A DNA stretch of 64,000 nt from Sipunculus nudus. Lineage: Eukaryota; Annelida; Sipuncula; Golfingiida; Sipunculidae. The stretch covers positions 5,720,339-5,784,338 of the forward strand of contig CM049316.1 in NCBI GenBank assembly GCA_026874595.1. Direction: 5' to 3'. Made by a program: the position numbers and the translations under genes. The notes below the pieces were generated by a model that saw nothing but the letters and a program-made list of their open reading frames with translations, did no database searches and had not been told where the DNA came from. Below are positions 13,560-25,956 of the stretch, piece after piece (the stretch's first letter is position 1; every line of letters starts with the position of its first letter).

Positions 13560-14660
13560 GGACTACATTGGGATATGCATGGTTCGGTCACATAATATTA
13601 TTTGCAACAATGTCTTACTTATCAATACAAACCGATCATGCCGACCAGCCATGGCCTATATCACCTCTTCTTCTTAGACTTTATCTCGATTTGATATTTA
13701 TTTTAAATTTTTACCTTCAAGGTAACCCTCAGCTGAGCACAGTGACCCGTGGGTCCCTTGTTTTTATTAAATGATGGAAAGTGATACATGTGGCTTGCGG
13801 GGGGTATGGTGACACAACGTTTGATGCAATGTTCTCGCCTAAGAAAGGAGTAAATATATCATGTCGGCAAAACTAAAGTGACGACCTGTAGTGGTCACCA
13901 TAGGAAAATCTTAAAACCATAAAGAACAATCCTTCCTTTGGGATTACCAAAGCGCCAAGCACATATCTCCTGATTTCGACCAACCTTTGGGGCGGCCATG
14001 ATAGGCCCACATTGTTTTGTGTCGATTGTAGTAAATAAACCTCCTGGACAACATTCACATGTTCTAACATTGATTTGTTTACATTACATAAAACATTGTT
14101 TCATTGTTGCCCGACAGTTTTAAAAAAAACGCTGATTTCACAAATCTGGTTTTCCTACCATTTTATCAACACGTGGATATAAACAAAATACATTATTTGA
14201 ACGGCGCTTAAAATTCTTGGGTTGTTTTATGAAAGGTTAAAGATATTATATCTTTATCTGATACGCGTCAGATGAGGAAATGTTCCCTTTAAACAACTCT
14301 ACAAAAGACAACTAGAGGGCAAGAATGGCGGGCGGACATGGATTAGAAGCCGCACGACACTACATGTATGATTTTTAATTATTATCCTTTTGAGCCTTGA
14401 ACGGCTATTTATAAGGGTTGAAGACAAGGAAACAGATGCAAAGAAAACAGACCCCCTCTGCTCCTTTTGTTTCTAATATAGATCAGATTGTATTAGCCGT
14501 ATCCATGCCGCACTAACATATCAGGCAGTGCACAGTACATAATATCCTACCCTGATCAATACCAAGTTCATCCCAAACATTTCCTTAATACATCTTACGA
14601 TTTTTAACAATCTGTAAAATGCCAAAGTCGTTACCGTGCTCTTTTTAATTTTTTTAAGGT
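13560..14660. other. No feature recognised upstream of the 14668 exon
   Basis: About 1.1 kb of unremarkable sequence. A short GTGACCCGTGGGTC block near 13740 matches the head motif of the 15.5-kb satellite family and may be a fragment of it. No promoter could be assigned. Confidence 0.4.
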
Positions 14661-14667
14661 GAGCAAA

Positions 14668-14820
14668 ATGTCGGCAGATTATTACGACACAGGTTATAAG
14701 TTTATGGAACTTGTTGACGATCAGATGTTAATTACCGACCGCCAGGTGGCGGTACGTGAGCATGGAGTGTTTCATGACGAGGACGAAAGCAACAGAAAGG
14801 TACTACGTATAGTTGACTAA
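14668..14820 (+). CDS. Short 5' coding exon, unknown protein (50 codons to stop)
   Basis: An ATG in the context GAGCAAAATG follows a T-rich tract ending TTTTTTTAAG, which would serve as an acceptor for a 5'-UTR/first-coding-exon boundary. The frame encodes an acidic N-terminus beginning MSADYYDTGY and containing MELVDDQMLITDRQVAV, ending D-E-D-E-S-N-R-K. It may splice after the AAG at 14798 (GTACTA, a weak donor) or read on to TAA at 14818-14820 for a 50-aa peptide. Similarity to the decayed copies at 10537-10674 (-) and 25366-25498 (+) stops at this donor, which favours an exon over a free-standing small gene. I do not recognise the family. Downstream exons were not found, so the gene may be incomplete here. 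Confidence 0.5.
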   Translation: MSADYYDTGYKFMELVDDQMLITDRQVAVREHGVFHDEDESNRKVLRIVD

Positions 14821-15520
14821 AATCTTGAAATCATGAATAGATGAATTTAACCATACACAACAGCGGACCCAGACGCGTGGTTTAAACAACACACTGACTA
14901 GGAGTTAGTTTTTTAAATGCAGTGATGTTGTTAATGTTCGTTTTATAAGGCTATCTCTAAACCTCTTTTGGTGGTGTGGACCTTTTTAGGGTATTTGTCT
15001 CTTGGTGTTTAAGCGGTAAACCCCAACTTATAAAAATCTTGGACCACAACTGATATAAGTCGAAAGAAATACATGCGTATTTGCTTGATAATATTTTTTA
15101 CTAAAATTCGCATCGTCCAATATGATATTAATAATATTCATATTTTATTTTTAAAGTTATAATATATTTACTATGAAAACAGAACTAAACATTAATAATT
15201 AAAATCATCTATAAGATAAGACACACTGCTTGGTTTTCTGTCATGAAACTTGTGAAAGTTTTCTCTGTTAAATGGTTACAACGAGTTCACGAGGAAAAAC
15301 ATCCATAAACATTGCTGTAAAGAAGATATCTATCGTCTGTTATTTTCTCCAGTACATTGATACTGGGCCAGAAACATAATGCATTTTGATACAGGCTTAG
15401 AGGACTTTGTTTCAGAGTGATGGGACTGTTTCAGAAATAGAACGGCAAATAGTAAATGGTGTTTGAGTTATTACAATTGAAGAATACAGGAAATTGGCGC
15501 ACCCTAACGGAAACAGGTGT
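14821..15520. other. No feature recognised
   Basis: About 700 bp of AT-rich sequence between the 14668 exon and the start of the satellite array. No splice-compatible exon was found. Confidence 0.4.
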
Positions 15521-15522
15521 GA

Positions 15523-18500
15523 ACAAGTGACCCGTGGGTCAAGATGCTCAGCCGACTGACATGTTAATAATATGTCCTTGCAAAGACAACTAATTAAGAT
15601 AATGTAGGTGGCATCATTGTTCATGCATATTAGCTTAAGTTCATCAAGACCCATAAGCACAACAAATGTGATAACAATTCAACCAGCCTTTTATTAGGAA
15701 TTTGTGTTTTTTTTTATATTTTTCTGGGGTGCTCAACATACCCCAAAACTCTGAGAATATATGTCACTGTGACCCAATTTCAGGTTTCTGGGGAGAACTT
15801 ATGAGGAACCCTCAGGATGTCAAGTTAGAAGATTCTGGGCTTAAAGGTTATGATTTGTGCCCTACTTTGGTATCAAATTTCAATTATTCTGGGGGGTGCT
15901 TATAAGCCCCATAGCTTAGGAAATATGGGTAACAGAGACCTAAATACACGTTTCCAAGGAAACTTTTCATAGACCTCCCTGGATTTTAGGTATGAAGATT
16001 CCAGGTCCAATGTTTATGATTTGTGCCCTGCTTTGGTATCAAATTTTTAATTACGGGGGGGGGGGGGATGCTTATATATATAAAAGCCCAATAGCTCAGA
16101 GAATATGCGTAACAGAGACCTAATTTCAAGTCTCCAAGGATATTTTTCACAGACCTCCCTGGATGTCAAGTTTGAAGATTCTAGGACCCATGGTTACAAT
16201 TTGTGCCCTGTTAACAGACAACCGCATCTCTGAAGGTCTAAAAAATATAGAAAAATATGTGTTAAAATTTAAAAAAAAATAGGTGGTGCCACCAGTCCGC
16301 AAGAACTTAAGAAACACCCCATGATGAATATGCATGCAAAGAATCAGGGTGATCAATGCAATAGTTTTTCAGATACTGGAGCTTTTGTATCAAATTTTTA
16401 GTTATTCTGGGAGGTACTTCTAAGCCCCATAGCTCGGAGGATATGGGTAACAGAGACCTAATTTCAGTTTTCCAAGGAGACTTTTCATAGGCCTCTCAGC
16501 ATGTCAAGAGAGAAGATTCTAGGTCTAGTGGTTACGATTTGTCCCCTGTTAACAGATGACTACATCTTTTAAGGTCTCGAAAAAAAGAGAAACAAGTGAC
16601 CCAGGGGTCATGACGCTCAGCTGACCAGGAAGACATTGACAAAAGTAATTTTATCATCTGAATGTCAAATTTGAATGAAATACTTGACCTTTTGTATAAA
16701 ATCATCCAATATTCATTGGGGTACTATGGAGCTCTGTAGCATGAAGGATATGGGTAACAGACACCTATTTTCAAGGTTTACAAGATGACTTTTCAGGGGT
16801 CTCCCAGCATGTCAAAAAATAAAATTCTAGGTCCAGTTATTATGATTTGTGACCTGTTTACAAATCCAAATGTTTATTCTGGGGGGTATTTCAAAGCCGA
16901 ATAGGATGAAGGATATGGGTAACAGAGATGTAATTTCAGGTGCACAAGGAGACCTTTCAGGGGCCTCCCAGCATATCAAGAAAGTAGATTCTAGGTCAAG
17001 TCATTATAATTTGTGCTCTGTTAACAGATGACCAAATCTTTATTCTGGGGAGTACTTCGGAGCCCCAGAGCATGAAGGATATGGGTAACAGGGACCTTAT
17101 TTCGGGTTTCCATGTAGACCTTTTATGGGCTTCCCTGGAGGTGAGGACAGAAGATTCTAGGTCCAGTCATTATGATTTGTGCCCTGTTAATATATGACCA
17201 AATCTTTATTCTGGGGGGTACTTCAGAGCCCCATAGCTCACAGAATATGGGTAACAGGGACCTTATTTCGGGTTTCCATGTAGACGTTTTATGGGCTTCC
17301 CTGGAGGTGAGGACAGAAGATTCTAGGTCCAGTCATTATGATGTGTGCCCTGTTTACTGATGACCAAATGTTTAAAGATCACAAAAGTAGAGAGAAAAAA
17401 TCGTAAAAAATAAAAAAAATATAGGTGGCACCACCAATCTCCAGAAATTGATGAAACACTCCGTGATCAATATCCATGTAAAGAATCATGGTGATTAATG
17501 CATTAGTTGTTCAGATACTTGAGCTTTGTATTAAATTTTGCATTATTCTGGGGGGTACTTCAGAACCCCATAGCTCAAAGAATATAGGTCACAGTGACCT
17601 AATTTCAGGTTTACAAGGAGAATTACCATAGACCTCCCAGGTTTTAAGTAAGAAGATTCCCGGTCTAGCGGTTACGATTTGTGCCCTGTTAACAGACAGA
17701 CGCCTGGATGGCCGGACGGACGACGGACAAAAGGTGATCCCTAAAGCTCAGATGACTTTCAGTCAGCTGAGCTAAAAATTGAAAAAAATACAGGTGGCGC
17801 CACCAGAATGCAGAAACTGATGAAACATTTCATGATCAATATCCATGCAAAGAATCATGGTGATCAATATAATAATTGTCCAGATACTTGAGCTTTTGTA
17901 TCAAATTTTCTATTATTCTGGGGGGTACTTCGGAGCCCCATAGCTCAGAGGTTATGGGTAACAGAGACCTAATTTCAAGTTTTTAAGGAGACTTTTCATG
18001 GGCCTCTCAGCATGTCAAGAGAGAAGATTCTAGGTCCAGTTGTTACGATTTGTGCCATGTTAACAGATGACCGCATCTTATGAGGTCTCAAAAAAGAGAA
18101 AAAAATTCGTAAAAATAAAAAAAAAAAAAAAAAAAATACAGGTGGCGCCACCATACTGCAGAAACTGATGACACATTCCATGGTCAATATCCATGCAAAG
18201 AATCATGGTGATCACTGCAATAGTTGTTTAGATACTTGAGCTTTTGTATTAAATTGTCCATTATTCTGAGGGATACTTCAGATGACTTACAGTCAGCTGA
18301 GCTAAAAACACTTAATGGTCAATATCCATGCAAAGAATCATGATGATCTCCGTATTAGTTGTTCAGATACTTCAGCTTTTGTATCAAATTGTCCATTATT
18401 CTGAGGGATACTTCAGAGTCCTATAGCTTGAAGGATATGGGTAACAGAGACCTAATTTCAAGTTTCCACAGGCACTCTTCATGGGCCTCCTTGCATGACA

Positions 18501-21040
18501 AGAATGAAGTTTCTAGGTCCAGTTGTTGCAATTTGTACCCTCTTGATAGATAACCACATCTTCAAAGGTCTCGAAAAAAGAGAAAAAAATTCGTAAAAAT
18601 TTGAAAAAAAATAGAGGTGGCGCACCCTCTCTGCAGAAACTGATGGAACAGCTCATGATCAATATGTATGCCAAAAATCATGACCATCAGTGTTGTAGTT
18701 ATTGAGATACTGCACTTTTTGTATCAAATTTTCCATTATTCTGGGGGGTATTTTGGAGCCATACAGCCTGAAGAATATGGGTAACAGAGACCTAATTTCA
18801 GGTTTCCATGGAGAATTTTCATGGGTCTCCCTGTGTGTCAAGAATGAAGATTCTAGGTCCAGTCGTTACGATTTGTGCCATGCTAACAGATGACAGCATC
18901 CTTAAAGGTCTCAAAAATAGAGGAAGAAATCATAAATAAATCAAACAATATAGGTGGCGCCACCAGTCTGCAGGAACTGATGGAACACCTCTTGATCAAT
19001 AGTTATGCCATAAATCATGACCATCAGTGATGTAGTTACTGAGATATTGAAGTTTTGTATGAAATTTTTGACTACTCTTGGGGGTACTTTGGGGCCCCAT
19101 AGCTTGAAGGATATGGGTAACAGAGACCTAATTTCTGGTTTCCATGGAGACTTTTCATAGGTCTCTCAGTGTATTGAGAATGAAGATTCTAGGTCCAGTC
19201 GTTACGATTTGTGCCATGCCAACAGATGACAGCATCCTTAAAGGTCTCAAAAATAGAGGAAGAAATCGTAAAAAAATCAAACAATATAGGTGGCGCCACC
19301 AGTCTGCAGGAACTGATGGAACATCTCATAATCAATATGTATGCCAAAAATCATGACCATCAGTGATGTAGTTATTGAGATATTGAAGTTTTTGTATGAA
19401 ATTTTTGACTACTCTGGGGGGGGGGGTACTTTGGGGCCCCATAGCTCGAAGGATATGGGTAACAGAGACCTAATTTCTGGTTTCCATTGAGACTTTTCAT
19501 AGGTCTCTCAGTGTATTGAGAATAAAGATTCTAGGTCCAGTCGTTACGATTTGTGCCCTGTTAACGGACAGACGCCCGGACGGCCGGACGGCCGGACGGA
19601 CGACGGACAAAAGGTGATCCCTATAGCTCAGATGACTTTCAGTCGTAAAACATCGAAAAATACAGGTGGCGCCACCATACTGCAAAAACTGATGTTACAC
19701 CCCATGATCAATATCCATGCAAAAAATCATGGTGATCAATGCATTAGTTGTTCAGATACTTGAGCTTTTGTATCAAATTTTTAGTTATTCTGGGGGGTAA
19801 TATGAGCCCCAAAGTTCGGACAATATGGGTGACATAGACCTAATTTCAGGTGTCCAAGAAGACTTTTCATGGGCCTCCCAGCATGTAAAGAAAGAAGATT
19901 CTAGGTCTAGTTGTTACGATTTGTGCCCTGTTAACAGATGACTACATCTTTTAAGGTCTCAAAAAAAGGTAAAAAATAAAATAGTAAAAAAATCGAAAAA
20001 AATAAAGGTGGCGCCACCAGTCTGCAGAACCTGATGAAACACTCCATGGTCAATTTCCTTGCAAAGAATCATGGTGTTCAGATACTTGAGCTTTTGTATC
20101 AAATTTTCTATTATTCTGGGGGTGGGGGGTGGGGGTATTTCGGAGCCCCATAGGTCATAAAAATAAAGGTAACAGAGACCTTATTTCAAGTTTCAAAGGA
20201 GACTTTTTTTTCATGGACCTATCTGGATGTAAAGTAAGAAGATTCCAGGTCCAGTGTTTACGATTTGTGCCCTATTAACAGATGACGGCATCATTTAAGG
20301 TCTCAAAATAGAGAAAAAAAAATCGTAAAAAATCGAAAAAATTACAGGTGGCGCCGCCAGTCTGCAGAAACTGATGAAACACTCCATGATCAATATCCAT
20401 GCATAGAATCATTGTGATCAATGCATTAGTTGTTCAGATATTTGAGCTTGTCTATCAAATTTTCATTATTCTGGGGGGTACTTCAGAGCCCCATAACTTC
20501 AAGAATATAAGTATCAGAGATGTAATTCCAGGTTTTCAAGGAGATTTTCATGGACCTATCTGGATGTAAAGTGAGAAGATTCCAGGTCAAGCGGTTACGT
20601 TTTGTGCCCTATTAATAGATAACGGCATCTTTTAAGGTCTCAAAAATAGAGAAAAAAAAGTCGAAAAAATTAGGTGGCGCCACAAGTCTGCAGGAACTGA
20701 TGAAACACTCCATGATCACTTTCCATGCACAGACTCATGGTGATCAATGCATTATTTGTTCAGATATTTTAGCTTTTGTATCAAATTTTTCATTATTCTG
20801 GGAGGTACTTCGGAGCCCCATAGCTTGTAGAATATGGGTAAAAGAGACCTAATTCCAAGTTTCCAAGAAGATTTCACATGGACCTCTCTCGATGTAAAGT
20901 TAGAAGATTCCAGGTCCAGTGGTTACGATTTGTGCCTTGTTAACGGACAGAAAGCCAGAAGGTCGGATGGCCGGAGGGACGACGGACAAAGAGTGAACGC
21001 TATAGCTCAGATGACTTACAGGAAACAATTTTTTAGACAC
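15523..21040 (+). repeat. Large array of ~340-bp satellite units within pearl-like elements
   Basis: About 5.5 kb is built from diverged head-to-tail units of roughly 330-350 bp. Landmarks in each unit are a TTATTCTGGGGGGTACTTC block, ATATGGGTAACAGAGACC, GATTCTAGGTCCAGT, TTACGATTTGTGCCCTGTTA, an A-rich stretch, the palindrome GGTGGCGCCACC, and a CATGATCAATATCCATGC block. The palindrome recurs near 17791, 18139, 18952, 19289, 19665, 20007, 20345 and 20673, giving the period. The array starts with a non-repeated head (GTGACCCGTGGGTCAAGATGCTCAGC, split as GTGACCCGTGGGTC then a GCTCAGC block) at 15523, with a second head near 16590. It has internal tails with CAGCTGAGCTAAAAA near 17760 and 18285. 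Open frames inside it are by-products of the repeat. Confidence 0.85.
17690..17777 (+). repeat. ACGG-type microsatellite and element tail inside the array
   Basis: After GCCCTGTTAACAGACAGACG comes a short GGACGG-type run, then GGTGATCCCTAAAGCTCAG and a terminal GTCAGCTGAGCTAAAAA. Related ACGG runs with the same order of blocks are at about 19560-19640 and 20938-21020. The order (satellite core, ACGG run, short tail) matches the organisation known for oyster pearl elements. That link is inferred from structure. Confidence 0.65.
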
Positions 21041-21044
21041 AGGT

Positions 21045-24000
21045 ATGAGGCAAATTACAAATTATACGTTAAATTTTCTCAATATAAAAAAGTGAAAAAC
21101 TACAACGAAACCCCTTTAATGCGGGCACTGTTTGGACAAGGCCAAACAGGCCACTTTATAGAGGTGACCATTTTATTGAGCTCATGAACGCAACATAAAT
21201 AATGAGGGAAAAGAAACACTGTCAAAGTGCTCATTATACAAGGGATTCAACGAGGAGAGGATCCACTGTATAAACTATCGAGCTGGCAGAATTATATCGT
21301 ATCCGCTATGTTAAAAATCATGTATTTATTTAAAAAACAACTGAGGTGGACAAAAAGTACTTTGTCCAACCTCCTTAAAAGTAAACGGCATGTCTCTCTG
21401 AGCCAAGGCCCATGGGGCAAATTAACAAGCCCGTGTTCAGTATAGCTTAGATTCGTTTGATTGTATCCATGATACAAGAGACACACAGGGAATTCAATCA
21501 GAAAACAGACTTTGCTTTGTGGGAACTTGCGATAACAAACCAGAGTGTCTGTATACAGACACCACCAGGGGGTACGTAGGGCGTATAACATTGTGCTATT
21601 TAAATGGAGATTAAAACAGTAAGAGGTTCCAGGTTCATCGACTGAACCTGGAGCTATGTTTGATCAATTATTTTAATTTATAACGATTTATTTTAATTTC
21701 ACAGTTTAGTTATCAAGACAGTTATTCCAACAGTTAATGCGCCTATACGAACACTGAGTCAATTACTTGGTTATAATGCCATGTCAAAGCAAATCCGTAT
21801 GCATATCGGTAAGTTGTCTTACTTAATACAAATTCAGTAGGGTCACCTGTTAGGATTGTACTCATGAACAAAATAGTTTCAACTACATCCACATGACGAA
21901 ATGTCCTGTCCGAAATTGAATTAATATTGAATATGAATAGGAATGGAATATGAATACAGAGAGAAGTCGGTTCATCAGCAGAAATAACACGACACATGGA
22001 AGGATTTTGAATAATAACGACAATTCATTTACATATTTGAACCAACAAATAATCTTGAGACCACTAGCAAAATCTTAAATCCGATCCATTGCCCATGGTT
22101 ATGTGGAAGTAGATATAATTGTTGCTTATTTATTTAATAATATCCAGAGCTCAGGACAAAGATCGACATCTTAATGACTGCTGTCCACCTACGAGAGTGC
22201 CTGAGGATCTGTTAATCATATCACGAATACAGAGCAAGAGTTCAGGATCCTAAACCCAGTAAGCGTATTAGTTGTCATCACGGGTTTATACTTTGGAAGT
22301 CTGCCATAAAAAAGGAACCCTAAATGGAATCATAGGGAGATAATATACAATAATTTGATCTCAGTACAGTATGTCAAGGTTGAAATTTACAAGGTTTCAA
22401 ACAAAAGCACAGAGAAAGCTTGAACATAGAGGTGATTGGTAAGGTCTTCTACAGCTTTGTGGCCACAAACTAAAAATCTTTTATGACTATTGCAACGGGT
22501 ATGTATTTAAATTCTTCCTATATTAGATTAACAGATTTGTTCACTTTGGCACATCAGACACCCCATTAACGTATCATAGCAGAACTGCCAGGTTATAGTT
22601 TAGTTATTCTAACATGTATAAGTTATTTCATGTCATTTCTTGATTGACTGTTGTATAGGTCATGCCTACAGAATGTTTTAAAACCTTGATGCAGTCATAG
22701 TAATGGCGCTGGAGAGTTTACAAAGCAGCAGTGTTAAGGTCATTTTGTATTGAATACTGAAGCCTGATCGACCTAAAAAGATATTTTAACACTGATGTGC
22801 AACTGAAGAACCTTAACCGTCGGGTTAGATCCGTCTCATCTGCAACCTTTAAACTAACAGATCGTTACTTCAAGATCCATAAGACTTTTTGTCAGACAAA
22901 ATAATCTTGCTTTCCCATCTTAATCTTGGATAACTTTTGCATATAGAAATTTCGACTAAATGTCTTTTATACTAAATATGGTAATGTTTCCTGAGGTGAA
23001 ATAACTGGACTTGAGTAGACATATAACTAATGTATGTGTATAAGTAGACATAATATCGTTTTATGATTAGAAATATGGTAAGACTGGCTCACTAGTTATA
23101 AAAAGTCTATTGTTATATTGTCTGAGATTGAAAATAATAAAAAGGACGATTATATCCCTGGGGCTGTTTGCAAGGACAAAGTGTGAAAGACCATGTGCTA
23201 CTATAATCTGCATCCATAAGCCCTGGAAAGCATCAAATAAGTTAATGAAAAAAGGTCCATATATATCTGTCATCTGAGTCATTGTCATTTTTTTGCCTCA
23301 TCGGCAGATAAGTGACTGAAATTCAGCTACTGCGGTATCGGATTTATTACTTCCTTTTTACACCACTTGGTGTCACAGGTCGAGACAATTTCGGAAGGTT
23401 TGTTGTTTTATTTTAGGAACTTATGTGTGCCAGTCAAACACATGTCAAAACACACTTACACAGGTTTGATGATATAATGGATGGGTTTGACTGCTGTATA
23501 TGTTGGCATTTAGCTGTTGTATCTACCTGACTACTCTACGTTCCAGCCCTGAATAGCAGTAAGGTCCGGCACGAAAGTGCTATCATTGGTATTTCTCCTT
23601 TGACTTATAAGGTAAGATAAGATATAGTTTATTGCTATATATATGTAATGAAATCATCACATACAATAGTATTTGGCTTGACTGGCTTGCTTAAACACAC
23701 ACATTAAACAAGAATTAAGGCACTTTTTTCAGATATCAATGCGAGCGGGCGGTCTTTTTTTATTTTAATTTTTTGGTATGTTTCATTAAAAATGTCAAAT
23801 GATAAGGGAAAAGCATGATAATATCAATTTAATTTTGCTAAACAAGTAAAAGTACTCTATAACAAAGGAAAGTGTATGATTTTATCTTCTTGAAAGAAAG
23901 TCCGAGCGGCTGTAGTTAAAAATTGGTAACTTACTTTGGAAAATCAAAATAAAAATTTTTGATGCGGGGCTTTAAAATTGATGCGGGCGGTGCCTTAGAA

Positions 24001-24085
24001 CCATATCTTTATTTTTTTTTTGGCCTAAGATTGTTTGACTAGATTATTGTGCTGCAAGTGATATATTTAATTGCCGAATGGCTGA
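21045..24085. other. Mostly unannotated; one hairpin and one duplicated segment
   Basis: No exon was supported. A strong imperfect hairpin lies at 21626-21654 (stem CCAGGTTCA / TGAACCTGG, 5-nt loop). Around 21080-21190 there is a fragment resembling the GCGACCACC-type termini seen near 44.9, 55.98 and 56.87 kb. Segment 22200-22510 is similar to 51877-52120 and is listed separately. Confidence 0.4.
22200..22510 (+). repeat. Diverged dispersed segment, copy 1 (partner at 51877-52120)
   Basis: Shared blocks in the same order are GAGGAT-TGATAATCAT-like, CATCACG, CTTTGGAAGTCTGCCAT, ATCTCAGTACA, and a GCAACNGGTATGTAT-type ending. No protein frame is preserved in either copy. It may be an old interspersed repeat or parts of a duplicated locus. 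Confidence 0.5.
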
Positions 24086-24089
24086 CGCG

Positions 24090-25240
24090 TATGTGCTAGT
24101 TTGAGTTCTTTTGGAATTGTAGCGACCTGTAGCGAACCCCAGATTTCTTTTTTTTTAACAAATAGTGCGCCGGATGACTATGGTCTTCTATAATGTCGTT
24201 TGCTTTCTTCAACAATCGTGTTTGATTGGAGTCAACTTTGGGTAAAGGAACCCCAATGATCCTCTCAACTGTTCTAACTACCCTCGAAAGACGGTTCCTT
24301 TCCTCGACAGAGATACTGCCTCCCCATACAGTAACTAACAACGTCAGGACACCCCGAATTACCGCCCGATAAAACTTTGATAGAATCGGTTGACTGAGCC
24401 CGAAATCTTTTAGGTTCTTTAGAAAGAATAAACGTTGTTGTGCCTTCTTTACGCAGTAATTAACATATTCGGCCTACTTCAAATAAGAAGAAATAAAAAT
24501 TCCTAAAAATTTAAAACAGTCAACGCTTTCAATCCTCGGAGCCGTTAATTACTAAGTATAATATTTCAGTTTTCTTCCCTCTAAAACCAATTATCATCTC
24601 CTTGGTTTTCTTTACATTTAAATCCAGATTTTTTTCAGAGCACCACGAAGTTAAAGTTTTAATTTCATTGCGGTAAACACTTTCGTTCTTTCCCCGGATG
24701 AGCCCATAAACTCTTGTGTCATCTGCAAATTTTACAATGAGGCAGCCATCAGAAGTAGAGACACAGTCATAGGTGAACAGAGAGTACAATTTTTGTGAAA
24801 GCAAACAACCTTGGGTGCGCCAGTGTTTAAGGCCAATTCTTCGGAAATAATGTTACCAATCTTAACCACTTGAGGCCGATCTGTTAAAAGTCTAAGATCC
24901 AGTTACACATGTTAATATTAAGACCCAGTTCTGATAGTTTTCCGATTAATTTATGGGGAAGGATAGTGTTAAGGGCTAAGCTGAAATCAGTGAATAAACC
25001 CCTTACATAGGTAGATTCTCGTAAGTCTAGATGATTTAAAATACGGAAAAGTGTGAATGATACAGCGTCATCTGTTGAGCGGTTACTACGATAGGCGAAC
25101 TGAAATGATCAAAAGTCTCTGAAATGCAGCATTTGAGATAATTTAACACCAGTCGCTCAAACCTCTTTGCAATTACAGAAGTTAAGGCAACAGGGCGATA
25201 GTCATTCAAACATTATGCCCCTGTTTTTATGCATCTGACT
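24090..25240 (-). mobile_element. Degraded non-LTR retrotransposon (LINE) reverse transcriptase fragment
   Basis: The minus strand encodes pieces of a CR1/L2/Rex-like ORF2. Near 25140-25215 is a D-Y-R-P-V-A-L-T-S block. At 24529-24804 is the catalytic block as V-K-F-A-D-D-T followed by L-T-S-W-C, L-N-V-K-K-T-K-E-M-I. At 24096-24341 is the C-terminal region with R-V-V-R-T-V-E-R-I-I-G and D-H-S-H-P-A-H. The pieces are separated by stops and frame changes, so the copy is inactive and 5'-truncated. FADD replaces the more common YADD. The clade call is from memory of motif patterns and is tentative. Confidence 0.8.
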
Positions 25241-25365
25241 TTAAAAGTCCTTATTTTAAAAATTCTACTATATCAGAAGAATATGCATAATGCCAAAATT
25301 AATTTTTGATTCGTTTATTCGTTTATATATATTTTTTCTGCTTGATATTCCCGCAGCTTCCCCAG

Positions 25366-25498
25366 TAGTGTTCGCAGATTATCACTCGCAGGCCTGAAAT
25401 TGTTGTAGATCAGATGTTCATCACCGACCATCTGGTACCAGTACATATTCGTGGTGAGCTTTCATGATGATAACGATAATCGAACGAAAATCACAAGG
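25366..25498 (+). pseudogene. Second decayed copy of the exon at 14668
   Basis: The segment from GTTCGCAGATTATCAC through GTAGATCAGATGTTCATCACC to ACGAAAATCACAAGG aligns with the 14668 exon, including the blocks GCAGATTAT, GATCAGATGTT and TTTCATGA. The start codon is lost (GTGTTC instead of ATGTCG) and about 10 bp are deleted near the start. In-frame stops follow. As in the other copies, similarity ends at the putative donor (AAG then GTTGTT). Confidence 0.65.
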
Positions 25499-25499
25499 T

Positions 25500-25956
25500 T
25501 GTTATTAATTTTCTAAATCTACAAATGTTTCACATCTAGAAATAACATTTACCAGCCCGACCCGCCCAGCCAGGTCCGATCCGCCGTGCTTTTTGTGCTA
25601 TCGCCAGCAAGTCCAGTTCAGCCGGGGTCAAAAGCCGTCAATCGGGCACCAGAGTCACCTGTCAGGGATCAGTGCTGCCAGTTGTGGACCATTGATGCCA
25701 GTCGGGGTTCAGTGCCGCCAGTCGGGGTCGAGTATTGCCAATTTAGGACATCCAGAGACTGTTTAACCAGACTTTGTATATAACTTAATTTTGTGTGTGC
25801 AGCCACTGCATTTAATATTGACCATATTCTTGACCTTGTTAAGTTGGTAATCCTAACTGGATGGTCATTTTGAATTTTCTGTTATATGTTTGTATGTGTT
25901 TATGTGTCTTGTTGTGTACCTGAGTGCAATGACGATGAGGTCGCCATAAAAAACTA
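25500..25956. other. No gene; short CAGTCGGGGTC-type tandem motif
   Basis: A GC-richer patch near 25620-25745 contains several diverged copies of a CCAGTCGGGGTCA-like motif, which keeps a short open frame alive. No similarity to a known protein was seen. Confidence 0.45.

Noticed and set aside
15523-21040. CRISPR-like repeat array
   Set aside because: Units are ~340 bp, diverged and contiguous without unique spacers. The window is eukaryotic.
20834-21187. 117-codon frame
   Set aside because: It crosses a satellite unit and its ACGG tail. Related frames in other units are broken, so no coding constraint is evident.
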